A stretch of 37,984 bases of DNA. It comes from JANOAR01 sp031411235 (GTDB lineage: Bacteria; Verrucomicrobiota; Verrucomicrobiia; Verrucomicrobiales; Verrucomicrobiaceae). The position numbers were made by a program, and so were the translations under genes. Under the pieces are notes generated by a model. The model was given only the letters and a program-made list of their open reading frames with translations. It did not search any database and was not told the DNA's origin. Positions within the stretch are counted from its first letter, which is position 1, and each line of letters begins with the position of its first letter. Below, piece after piece: positions 8,735-16,316 of this stretch. The DNA lies in contig JANOAR010000197.1 of assembly GCA_031411235.1 (NCBI GenBank), forward strand, positions 1 through 37,984, written 5' to 3'.

Positions 8735-9591
8735 TCATGCTGGACTTATTGAATCAATTACACACAGCTCGGGGCGCTGGTGTCCGTGTGGCGGTGGTGG
8801 ACTCTGGTGTCGAGGGCACTCATCCGTGGGTCGGTGGGCGACTTGTGGCCAACTACCGACTGGAAAAAACCGCCTCGGGTTATGAAGTCGTCGAGGGAGA
8901 GCCCGTGGATCTCATCGGCCACGGCACGGCGGTGGCGGGCAACATTAGGCGCTTCGCTCCCGATGTGGACATCATCAATCTCCAGGTGCTGGGTGGTAGC
9001 CTCAGCGCGGACTCTGAGTCACTGCTCACAGCCCTCAACTGGCTCGTGTCGCAAGATGTCCATGTGGTTAACCTGAGCCTATCCACTATGAGGGAGCAGT
9101 TCGCTCTGCGTATGGGCCATGCCATCGACGACCTGAGCGCTCGCCATGTGCCGTGCATCTGTGCGCGTGGCTACCATCTGACGGGCCGCGCCTATCCGAC
9201 GGACTTTGCGGGTGTCGTCGCTGTGACTTACAAAGAACTGCCCCCAGCGCGGCTGGTTTATCGCCCGCGAGATGCCGTGGAATTCGACGCGAGTGGCATC
9301 AACATTGAGGTCGCGTGGAAGTCGGCCATTGATGGGCCACCCGCGACGCGCATCGTGCAAGGCTCCAGCTTCGCATGTCCTCTCGTGACGGGTTTAACGG
9401 CACGACTGCTTTCGCTAAAGCCCGACCTCGCCCCGTATGAAGTAAAGAGCCTGCTGAAGGCTTATGCAGAACGCCAGGCCGCAGGCTGGTGGGAGCCGTG
9501 GATGGATGATGTGGCACTACCGCCGATCTCGGGGAGCCCTCTCCCTGCGAATATTAATGACTCTATTTTAGTTCCATCGAAGACTGAATAG
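8731..9591 (+). CDS. Cytoplasmic subtilisin-like (S8) serine protease, atypical oxyanion position
   Basis: The 286-residue protein is a bare S8 domain with no signal peptide and no propeptide. The triad is Asp24 (VAVVDSGV), His64 (GHGTAVAG) and Ser213 (GSSFACPLVTG). The usual Asn of the oxyanion hole, normally within AAGN, appears to be Tyr148 (CARGYH). This alignment is anchored by the following YPTDFAGVVAVT, which matches the conserved YP-V-AV block. The start is GTG at 8731, overlapping the GAF stop; ATG at 8737 is an alternative two codons in. The C-terminal 30 residues (after WWEPWMDD) are low in structure. It may be a slow or highly specific processing protease, or a protein-binding pseudo-protease, controlled by the GAF protein. 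Confidence 0.88.
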   Translation: MIMLDLLNQLHTARGAGVRVAVVDSGVEGTHPWVGGRLVANYRLEKTASGYEVVEGEPVDLIGHGTAVAGNIRRFAPDVDIINLQVLGGSLSADSESLLTALNWLVSQDVHVVNLSLSTMREQFALRMGHAIDDLSARHVPCICARGYHLTGRAYPTDFAGVVAVTYKELPPARLVYRPRDAVEFDASGINIEVAWKSAIDGPPATRIVQGSSFACPLVTGLTARLLSLKPDLAPYEVKSLLKAYAERQAAGWWEPWMDDVALPPISGSPLPANINDSILVPSKTE

Positions 9592-9621
9592 TTTTTCCTG
9601 GCAGCCCGTCAGAGCACCGCC

Positions 9622-9810
9622 ATGAAAACTAAACTATTGATCAATCTTGTCCTCGCAGTGGTCTGCTCTGCGCTCCTCTCCTCCTGCTACTATGATGCTC
9701 CGTACTTCCCCTCAGGTTACGGGTCATACGGTGGAGGCGGCCATCACCATGGCAGCGGTGGCTATCACCATGGCGGTGGGCATCATTACGGCGGCGGGCA
9801 TCATTATTAA
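9622..9810 (+). CDS. Small His/Gly/Tyr-rich lipoprotein
   Basis: The 62-residue protein has a lipoprotein signal with lipobox LSSC (Cys22). The mature part of about 41 residues is almost only Gly, His, Tyr and Ser, with repeats of the form GGGHH and GGYHH (nine His). Such tails bind Ni, Cu or Zn ions in other bacteria, so a metal-buffering role at the cell envelope is plausible but unproven. It starts 30 bp after the subtilisin-like gene on the same strand and could be read from the same transcript. It converges on the cyclase gene, which ends 28 bp further on. The repeats are low complexity, but the good lipobox and correct orientation support coding. Confidence 0.7.
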   Translation: MKTKLLINLVLAVVCSALLSSCYYDAPYFPSGYGSYGGGGHHHGSGGYHHGGGHHYGGGHHY

Positions 9811-9826
9811 TGTGTCGTCCGGGATG

Positions 9827-9853
9827 CTGCTGGGCGGCCTACTTGCCCGGCAG
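9827..9853. terminator. Possible hairpin between convergent genes
   Basis: CTGCTGGGC (9827-9835) and GCCCGGCAG (9845-9853) form a nine-pair stem with one G-U pair and a nine-base loop. It lies just after the lipoprotein gene and overlaps the last codons of the cyclase gene. No T-tract follows on either strand, so it is at best a weak or factor-assisted terminator. Confidence 0.3.
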
Positions 9854-11599
9854 CGTCCACACCGAGTCAAAGACTGCGGTCTCATCGCGCAGCATTTCCT
9901 GCACGGCTCGCGACATGAGCAACAGCGAAGGGCCATCGTGTGGGAATTCTGCCAACACCTTGCCGAGCACGGCAGAGGCGGTATGCATCTCGCAAAGCTC
10001 GAAGCTTGCTAGAGCAGTCTCGTAGCTACTGGTGAGCTGTTCCACGCGTGGGTCGTCACTGACGCGTAGCTCATGCAAATCTACGGGGGCAGCGATATTA
10101 TTCACCCTTACGTAACCAAGGCGGCGCGAGGCAAGCGGGCTTTTCAAGCTGGCCTTCGTCGTGCCTGTGAGTAGCACCCGAGCCCGGACAAACTTGGTGG
10201 CGCTCTGGACACGACTCGCAAGGTTCACGGTGTTGCCTAAGACACCAAATTTGAATTTCTGTGGCGTGCCGATATTGCCGACGAAGGCGTCACCCGTGTT
10301 GATGCCAATAGTAACATCGGTGCTCTGGCCGATAGCCTCGCGCCACACTTCATCCAAGGCGGGCAAGGCAGCCATCATGTCCCTCGCGCAGCGGCACGCA
10401 CGATCCGCATGATCAGGCTGCGGACTCGGTGCGCCCCACAGGGCCATCACTTGGTCGCCTGTGAAATCCACCAACACGCCATCGTGTGCCATGACCGAGG
10501 CAGACATGGCGCTGAGCACAGCACCGACCCAGCGGATGGTTGCCTCTGGCCCCAATCGTTCGCTCACACGGCTGAAGCCGACGATGTCGCAAAAGAGCAC
10601 CGTTACTTCCGCACGGCGGCCTTCGGCGAGTTGCTCGGGGTGACGGATGAGTTGCCGTGCCAGCGTGGGTGTAAAGAACTGTGCCAACTCACGCTCACGC
10701 AGCCTCTGGCGCTCGATGCAGGCATTCACCCGCGCCCGCAGCAGCCTCAGGTCGATAGGCCGTGCAAGGTAGTCCACAGCACCGAGTTCGATACCACGAA
10801 TGGTGTTAGTGCCAGCATCCATGCCTGAGATGATGATGACGAAGGTGTGGCGCAAAATGCCGCTGCGGCGCAGGGATTTAAGCACATCAAAGCCGTTCAT
10901 TTCCGGCATGATGAGGTCGAGCAGGATGAGATCGAAGTCCGACTCAGCAACCCTGGCAAGAGCCTGGCGTCCAGTCTCAGCGAACACAACTTCATGGCCT
11001 TGAGCGACCAGGAAGCGCCCCAGCACCTCGCGACTGCTCGCGCTATCATCGACCACCAAGATACGGGCTACGCCCAACTCCATCGATAGGGCCGCGTCGT
11101 CGCTTGCGCACTCATCGAGGGGTATCAGCGGCTGCGTGCCGGGGCGCTCCGAAGCGACGGGCTCGCCGTTGCGATGGTGATTCAAAACATCTACACAGGC
11201 CAGTGCATGGTCTGTGATGGAGCGCAACTCTTCGAGCACTTGCGCCGACGCTGCGCCGTCCTCGATGACGAGTTGGCAACGGCCCAGAATGTTTTGCAAT
11301 TGTCCGCGCAGATCGTGGCGGAGCACATGCAACTCCTCGCCACTGGCGGTGCCTGGCTGTTGTTTTACCGCAAGCTGCTCGCGCACCATCCGATAAATCT
11401 CGCGAGCACTCTGCTGGATGCGCTCCACATCGCGTCGCCACGGCTGCGGCGTGGCATCGGTGGGTAGTTCATGCAACAGCACCTGCGCAGTATCAGCAGG
11501 GCGCAGGCCGTGCAGCAGAATCTGCGCAGCACTGGACATCGCGTCGGCGTGGTCTTCCAGCGCACGCTGGAGGGTGTCGAGAGTGGCGTCGGTGCTCAC
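9839..11599 (-). CDS. Receiver-adenylate/guanylate cyclase with degenerate kinase dimerisation domain
   Basis: The 586-residue protein has three parts. Residues 1-145 are helical and include a histidine-kinase-like H-box (VLRHDLRGQLQNILGRC, His95), but no ATP-binding domain follows. Residues about 178-300 are a receiver domain (ILVVDDSASSRE, phospho-Asp in LILLDLIMPEMNGFD, Lys/Arg region YLARPI). Residues about 330-510 are a class III nucleotide cyclase domain (VTVLFCDIVGFSRVSERLG with the metal Asp, DFTGDQVMALWGAP, GINTGDAFVGNIG, LGNTVNLASRVQ). It should make a cyclic nucleotide under control of receiver phosphorylation. It overlaps the upstream receiver gene by four bases and ends the kinase operon. 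Substrate preference (ATP or GTP) is not settled here. Confidence 0.9.
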   Translation of the reverse strand: MSTDATLDTLQRALEDHADAMSSAAQILLHGLRPADTAQVLLHELPTDATPQPWRRDVERIQQSAREIYRMVREQLAVKQQPGTASGEELHVLRHDLRGQLQNILGRCQLVIEDGAASAQVLEELRSITDHALACVDVLNHHRNGEPVASERPGTQPLIPLDECASDDAALSMELGVARILVVDDSASSREVLGRFLVAQGHEVVFAETGRQALARVAESDFDLILLDLIMPEMNGFDVLKSLRRSGILRHTFVIIISGMDAGTNTIRGIELGAVDYLARPIDLRLLRARVNACIERQRLRERELAQFFTPTLARQLIRHPEQLAEGRRAEVTVLFCDIVGFSRVSERLGPEATIRWVGAVLSAMSASVMAHDGVLVDFTGDQVMALWGAPSPQPDHADRACRCARDMMAALPALDEVWREAIGQSTDVTIGINTGDAFVGNIGTPQKFKFGVLGNTVNLASRVQSATKFVRARVLLTGTTKASLKSPLASRRLGYVRVNNIAAPVDLHELRVSDDPRVEQLTSSYETALASFELCEMHTASAVLGKVLAEFPHDGPSLLLMSRAVQEMLRDETAVFDSVWTLPGK

Positions 11600-12000
11600 G
11601 CTTTGGGTTCCTGCTTGAGTGCAGCATCTATCGCGCCCGTGAGGAGCGAGAAATCCTCAATGGGTTTGGCCATCATCGTCACGCAACCAGCATCAAGAAT
11701 ACTGGAGCGAAAGCTTGTCATCATGTGACCTGTCAGCGCGATGATGGGCATTGCCTTGTGCTCAGGTTTCGCTTTGATCGCGCGCACCGCATCCAAGCCA
11801 GCACTGTCGCTGACGTTGCCCGTGGCACTCACGGGCATGCGCATGTCCATAAGGATGAGATCGGGCCGTTCGGAAGCGGCGAGGTTGATGGCATCCTCCG
11901 CATTCGTTGCCACGCTGAGTGTGTGGCCACGGCGCGGCAGCAGGCGGGAGCATATCTCCACCATGTCTTCATCATCATCGGCAATCAGGATACGGGCCAT
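11596..12000 (-). CDS. Stand-alone response regulator receiver
   Basis: A 134-residue single receiver domain. The acidic pocket is ILIADDDEDMVE, the phospho-acceptor Asp is in LILMDMRMPV, the Thr is in IIALTGHMM and the Lys in MMAKPIED. The loop after the phospho-Asp carries an insertion (ATGNVSDSAGLD) longer than in most CheY-like receivers. No output domain is present, so it probably works as a phosphate carrier or by binding a partner. It starts seven bases after the hybrid kinase gene and overlaps the cyclase gene by four bases, placing it as the middle element of one kinase-receiver-cyclase relay. Confidence 0.9.
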   Translation of the reverse strand: MARILIADDDEDMVEICSRLLPRRGHTLSVATNAEDAINLAASERPDLILMDMRMPVSATGNVSDSAGLDAVRAIKAKPEHKAMPIIALTGHMMTSFRSSILDAGCVTMMAKPIEDFSLLTGAIDAALKQEPKA

Positions 12001-12007
12001 GGCTGGT

Positions 12008-15000
12008 TCAGGGCTGGGGTGGAGGTGAGTGGTGATGCACGAGTTGGAGCACTTTATTCAAGAGCTTGTCTTGGGTGAAGCCATTCTTTTCCAGAATGAC
12101 ACGCACTGAAACGGCGAGCCGCTCCTGATCTTCGCGCGTGATGGATTTCGCCGTGATCACGATCACCGGAATGTCCTGCCACTCGGCATGGCTATTCAAC
12201 TCGGCGATGAATTCAAACCCATCCATGACGGGCATCATCAGATCGAGCAGGATGAGACAAGGGCGTTGCTGGCGGAGATGCTGGAGAGCCTCCTCACCGT
12301 TGGAAGCCTCGACGGTTTGGATGTTTTTCTGCGCCAAGATGCGCTTCAGCAGTTCGCGCACATCGGGGTCATCATCGACCACCAGCACAGGCCCAGAAGT
12401 CGGCGTTGTTGGGATAACGTTTTGCAGCGACGCGGCGAGTGCCTCCCAAGCGATGGGTTTCACGATGTAGTCCGCCGCACCCAGGGCTAAGCCGTGGCTC
12501 GGCTCATCGAGGAAGCTCACCAGGATGACTGGGATACTTGCAGTTGCAGCATCGTGCTTCAGTTGCGCCAGCACTTCCCAGCCATTGTGGGCTCCTGGCA
12601 GCACAACGTCGAGCGTGATGACTGCTGGCCGCTGCTCACGCGCTAGGGCCAGCCCGACTTCGCCGTCCTCGGCAGTGATCACTCGGTAGCCTTTCCCTTC
12701 GAGATAACGCGTCATCAGCTCGCGCACATTCGCATCATCATCAATCACCAGCACAAGTGCGTGCGAAGTAGCCATGAGTGCGACGGGCGCAGGTGCTGGC
12801 AAGGTCTGTTGCAGCAATGCGGGAGCGCTGGTTTTTTCTGCCACTTTCGTGGGCACTCGCACGCTGAAAGTGGAGCCTTTGCCGAACTCGCTACGACAGG
12901 TGATGCTGCCGCCCATGAGTTCACAGAGCCCTTTGGAAATGACCAGTCCCAGCCCCGTGCCCGTCTTGTTACCTTCGCGAGCCGAAAGCTTTTTGAAGCG
13001 CACAAAGAGCCCCTGCATCTCCTCGGGCTTCATGCCACGGCCTGTGTCAGAGACATCACAGCACAGCCAGTCCTTGCCCGTAGCATCTGTTTCACGCCTA
13101 GCCGTGAGCATCACCGTGGCGTCGTGGCTGAACTTGCAGGCGTTCGAGATTAGATTGGTCAACACTTGCTGCAAGCGCGAACGATCATTGAAGATTGTGC
13201 CAAGTCCCTCCACCCCGACGAACTCTAAGCGATTATTTTTCTCCTGTGCCTGTGGTTCCATGCCCTCGCGCAGCGCAGACAAGAATGTGCCCGCATCGAA
13301 CTCTTCGGGATCCAACTCCACACCGCCCATGATGATTTTTTGGTAGTCGAGAATATCGTCGATGAGCCGACGAAGGTAGCTCGCCGCCGCTCGCAGTTTG
13401 CCCATGTCGCGCTGCTGCTCATCATCGAGCGGCGAGATTTCCAGGAACTGGAGGAAGCCAAAAATAGAGTTCAGTGGCTGGCGCAGCTCATGGCTCACGC
13501 TGGCTAAAAAGGCATCCTTGGCAGCGGCAAGACCGAGAAGTTCTTCATTCGCCACACTCAGCTTGTGCGTGCGCTCGCGCACTCGCTCTTCGAGATCCGC
13601 ATTGAGCTGGCGTAAGCGCTCGTGACCATTCAACACCTGCCGCAACAGGCTTTCCAGCGCACGAGCGATGTCCCCTACCTCGTCGCGTCGCGTCACAGGC
13701 AACGACCGGCGCACTGCCTCGATTTGATGCTGAAGTTGCTGCGACTCAGCCCCATCGTTCTGTTGGGAAACACTCTGCGCGGTAAGCGTGATGTGCCGCA
13801 GAGGCCGCACAAAAAAGATCGCCACTAAAAAAGCCACCACCCCAGACGCCAACCCAAGCAGCCAGCCCTCGCGCTGCACTTCGCGAAACTCATGGCTCAC
13901 GCTCGCTGCCAATTCTTCGCGGAAGGCAGCATAAACAAAGTAGAGAGGCTGGTCATGCCCCTGCGCCTCAGGCGGGCGCTCCTCCGGCGATAGCCTCAAA
14001 TAAAACCGCACCAACTGCACATCGGCGTTCTGTAACTTGATGCGCTCATGCCACTGCACGGGCAGGGGCGAAGACTCAGGGAATCGATCGCTGTACGCCG
14101 CCTCCACACGCAGGCGAGCCACACTCATCGCCTCTGGCGTGTGCGCCAGTAGCCGCACCACACTGGATGTCGCACTCGCCCCACCGAAGCGCACATCCAT
14201 GGCCTCCCAAATGATTTGCTGCTGCTCGCTCCATTTCGTCAGGCCCATACGGTCTATTTCATCCGCAGACTGGATTGCCTTGGTCAGCGGCTCAGAAGCC
14301 TCGCCCTCCAAGTAATAATAGGGCTCCGTTACGGGCAATTCTTTGAACAATAAGCCTCGCTGCACCTGCATATCCGACTCCTCACCGATCCAGCGCTGCG
14401 AAGCCGTCAGCTTCTTCGCTTCAGCGAGAAAATCCAAGCCTGCGAACGGCTGCTTAAATTCACCGCCCGCCTGAGTACGCAGCGTTGGGTGCTGATAAAA
14501 AGTCCCCTTGTCGTCCACTAAGAATGACAAATGCCTCGGTGAACGACTCCGCTCCAAAGCAACCAAAATGGCGAGCACCCGCGAAGTCCCGGCGGCATTC
14601 TTGCACACACCCCACATCACTGGCACGCGCAGTATAGGAGCATCCGCCGCAGGAGCACGGCCCACCGTATGCACTTGGGCATAACCGAGAGGTATATCCG
14701 TAGCCAGTAATGGACTCACATGCGGTGCGGAGCGCCCATCAGCTTCGCCACGAGTGATCTCCAGGCAGTGGCTGGGAATGCCCGGCGGCGTTACACCACC
14801 CACGCCATAAAGCGTCTGCTCAGTCCCCGTAGCGTCGATCTCTCGAACCGCTAATATCCAGTCCCACCACGGCGGCACATCCTTTGCGGCCCCACTACCA
14901 GCGGGCCTGTTGAGATGTTGCAGCAGGGAAGCCAAGCGCTTCTCGTCATTCGCACACTCTGCCGTAACCGAGCGCAGTTGGTTTACGGAATTAAGAAGCT

Positions 15001-15166
15001 CCCAGCAGCGCAATTCCGCCTCATCCGCGAGATCCACCAGTTCATGATCTACCACAATGCGCGAAGTCGCTGGAAAGAGGTGCTGATGCAAGGCATAGCC
15101 TGCCACCAACACGAGCAAGATGGCAACCAACGCAAATTTCTCCCGAATACCCAACCGCCATTTCAT
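12008..15166 (-). CDS. Hybrid sensor histidine kinase with two C-terminal receivers (1052 aa)
   Basis: Domain order: a membrane helix at about 10-27; a large periplasmic sensor region of about 400 residues without a recognised fold; a second helix at about 434-452 (WLLGLASGVVAFLVAIFFV); a HAMP-like linker and coiled coil; the dimerisation domain with SVSHELRQPLNSIFGF and phospho-acceptor His559; a HATPase domain with N box NLISNACKF, DTGRGM and GTGLGLVISKG; a first receiver at about 803-918 (VIDDDANVREL, TLDVVLP); and a second at about 925-1042 (VVDDDPDVREL, LLDLMMPVMDGFEF). No HPt domain is present in this protein or window. Two receivers, one free receiver and a receiver-cyclase in one operon indicate a multi-step or branched phosphorelay ending in a cyclic nucleotide signal. 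The signal sensed is unknown. Confidence 0.93.
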   Translation of the reverse strand: MKWRLGIREKFALVAILLVLVAGYALHQHLFPATSRIVVDHELVDLADEAELRCWELLNSVNQLRSVTAECANDEKRLASLLQHLNRPAGSGAAKDVPPWWDWILAVREIDATGTEQTLYGVGGVTPPGIPSHCLEITRGEADGRSAPHVSPLLATDIPLGYAQVHTVGRAPAADAPILRVPVMWGVCKNAAGTSRVLAILVALERSRSPRHLSFLVDDKGTFYQHPTLRTQAGGEFKQPFAGLDFLAEAKKLTASQRWIGEESDMQVQRGLLFKELPVTEPYYYLEGEASEPLTKAIQSADEIDRMGLTKWSEQQQIIWEAMDVRFGGASATSSVVRLLAHTPEAMSVARLRVEAAYSDRFPESSPLPVQWHERIKLQNADVQLVRFYLRLSPEERPPEAQGHDQPLYFVYAAFREELAASVSHEFREVQREGWLLGLASGVVAFLVAIFFVRPLRHITLTAQSVSQQNDGAESQQLQHQIEAVRRSLPVTRRDEVGDIARALESLLRQVLNGHERLRQLNADLEERVRERTHKLSVANEELLGLAAAKDAFLASVSHELRQPLNSIFGFLQFLEISPLDDEQQRDMGKLRAAASYLRRLIDDILDYQKIIMGGVELDPEEFDAGTFLSALREGMEPQAQEKNNRLEFVGVEGLGTIFNDRSRLQQVLTNLISNACKFSHDATVMLTARRETDATGKDWLCCDVSDTGRGMKPEEMQGLFVRFKKLSAREGNKTGTGLGLVISKGLCELMGGSITCRSEFGKGSTFSVRVPTKVAEKTSAPALLQQTLPAPAPVALMATSHALVLVIDDDANVRELMTRYLEGKGYRVITAEDGEVGLALAREQRPAVITLDVVLPGAHNGWEVLAQLKHDAATASIPVILVSFLDEPSHGLALGAADYIVKPIAWEALAASLQNVIPTTPTSGPVLVVDDDPDVRELLKRILAQKNIQTVEASNGEEALQHLRQQRPCLILLDLMMPVMDGFEFIAELNSHAEWQDIPVIVITAKSITREDQERLAVSVRVILEKNGFTQDKLLNKVLQLVHHHSPPPQP

Positions 15167-15391
15167 AGGTCTTACTTTTTAACAGAACTTCTCCAGCTTG
15201 CCAGCTTTCAATGCTTCCGCTTCATTTGAATACTTGATGATGGCCAACCCCGAGGCGAAAAAACTATTGAATACTTTGCCCTCACATTCGTCCACCCCCA
15301 AGCTCCGCAATAAACTCTAGCGAGTGTTACTGCCTGCTGCCAAGCGGGTGACGCCGCCATAACAATCGAGCTAAAGAAAGACCCAACGACT

Positions 15392-15616
15392 ATGGACCCC
15401 ACACTTAGCGAAGACGAAGAACGATTCATGCGCTGGCTTGAAGACGGTAACGACGTGCAAGGCCACAGCGCCGACATCGGCCTGCCTGAAGCCTGGCACG
15501 CACAGCGCAACGAAGCCGAAAAACTTGGTGCCCTGTTACGCGATCACATGGCGACTCACTTGGAGCCCCCCAACCCTGAGGCCTTCAATCAGCAAGTGCG
15601 CCAGCGCCTTGGCTAA
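15392..15616 (+). CDS. Anti-sigma-factor-like mini protein (74 aa)
   Basis: The protein opens with DPTLSEDEERFMRWLEDG and ends with PPNPEAFNQQVRQRLG. This layout resembles, from memory, the cytoplasmic N-terminal part of verrucomicrobial anti-sigma factors, which normally continue into a membrane helix and periplasmic domain. Here the frame stops right after that part, so the protein is a soluble stub or a truncated copy. No ECF sigma factor gene is next to it; the divergent neighbour is the hybrid kinase, 225 bp away. A convincing intrinsic terminator 39 bp downstream supports an expressed gene. No Shine-Dalgarno site is visible upstream. Confidence 0.6.
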   Translation: MDPTLSEDEERFMRWLEDGNDVQGHSADIGLPEAWHAQRNEAEKLGALLRDHMATHLEPPNPEAFNQQVRQRLG

Positions 15617-15654
15617 GGATTGCTTTGTGTTCGATTTAAAACACAGCCCAGATG

Positions 15655-15704
15655 AAACACGTGCCCTCTCTGCGTTTGCAGCAGAAGGCGCGTGTTTGTT
15701 TTTG
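15655..15704 (+). terminator. Intrinsic terminator of the 74-aa gene
   Basis: AAACACGTGCC (15655-15665) pairs with GGCGCGTGTTT (15687-15697) over eleven positions with one G-U pair, and the interior contains a second short CTGC/GCAG stem. The T-rich run GTTTTTG follows at once (15698-15704). It lies 39 bp after the stop codon of the upstream plus-strand gene. Confidence 0.75.
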
Positions 15705-15726
15705 TAGCGGTGCTAGTGCCATTAAC

Positions 15727-15768
15727 AAAAAAACGCCATCGCGGGGAGCGAACTCCCCCTACGATGAC
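15727..15768 (-). terminator. Intrinsic terminator facing the minus strand
   Basis: Read on the minus strand, an imperfect stem formed by 15753-15768 and 15734-15748 (inner GGGGAG/CTCCCC, outer seven of eight pairs) with loop TTCG is followed by seven T residues (complement of A at 15727-15733). It lies 39 bp after the end of the Cys/His-rich frame at 15807 and is well placed to end its transcript. Confidence 0.78.
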
Positions 15769-15806
15769 GGTGTGAGTTTGGGGCCTGACTACTTGGCCCA
15801 GGAATT

Positions 15807-16046
15807 TTAGTGGTGGCCAGGGCACCAGAAATCCTCGTGCCCACCGCACCAGACATGACCGTGGTGATGGTGATGGCAGCCGCAGAAGCGCGAGCAAAGG
15901 TGCATCACCGCAGCGCGTGCCGTGGAGGTTGCCTTTTCAGCGACGTAAGCCGCCTATGCTGGCATCGCAAAGGCAGTGATGAGAGCGAGAATAAGCACAG
16001 CCCCTGTCCAGGTGGCAGCGCGATGGGGTTTCGTAGTGGTGTTCAT
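15807..16046 (-). pseudogene. Small exported Cys/His-rich protein interrupted by one in-frame TAG
   Basis: The frame starts at ATG 16046 with a signal peptide (residues 1-30, hydrophobic core GAVLILALITAFAMPA). It meets TAG at 15954-15956 and continues open for 48 codons to TAA at 15807-15809. The second part begins AAYVAEKATSTARAAVM and ends in a metal-binding-like tail with LCSRFCGCHHHHHGHVWC and GGHEDFWCPGHH. The stop falls exactly at the expected signal-peptidase site, and CAG to TAG would restore Gln there. A strong minus-strand terminator lies downstream and two hairpins upstream. The gene may be freshly inactivated, read through, or affected by a base-calling error. The mature tail resembles metal-buffering peptides and, loosely, the His-rich lipoprotein at 9622, with Cys added. 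Confidence 0.62.
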
Positions 16047-16073
16047 TGGAGTTATTGACTTGTGGTTTATGCG

Positions 16074-16129
16074 ACTGCTTGCGGGGTGTGAAGCAAGCAG
16101 TTCGGCCACAGACGGCCACACCAGCCGTC
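16074..16129 (-). promoter_or_regulatory. Twin hairpins upstream of the Cys/His-rich frame
   Basis: Two perfect inverted repeats lie in the leader region: ACTGCTTGC/GCAAGCAGT (16074-16082 and 16093-16101, ten-base loop) and GACGGC/GCCGTC (16111-16116 and 16124-16129, seven-base loop). On the minus strand they would sit 28-83 bases ahead of the ATG at 16046. They could be an operator, an RNA switch or a remnant. No T-tract follows them, so they are not simple terminators. Confidence 0.4.
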
Positions 16130-16316
16130 TATTCAGATGAACCTATTTTTTATTCCGCAGCGAAGAGCGCTGCGACGACCACCCTCGCACGCTCTGGAGC
16201 AACCTGAATCCACAGCACACCATGCAGCGGTGAATTCAATACGCCCCTCGCTTGCCAGACACGCATTTTCCGCCATCCTACGCGCCCGCTCCCCCAAAAA
16301 ACGGCACCCCCCACCC

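Noticed and set aside
15208..15510. Minus-strand frame between the hybrid kinase and the mini anti-sigma gene
   Set aside because: Ser-rich without domain, and overlaps the better supported plus-strand gene.
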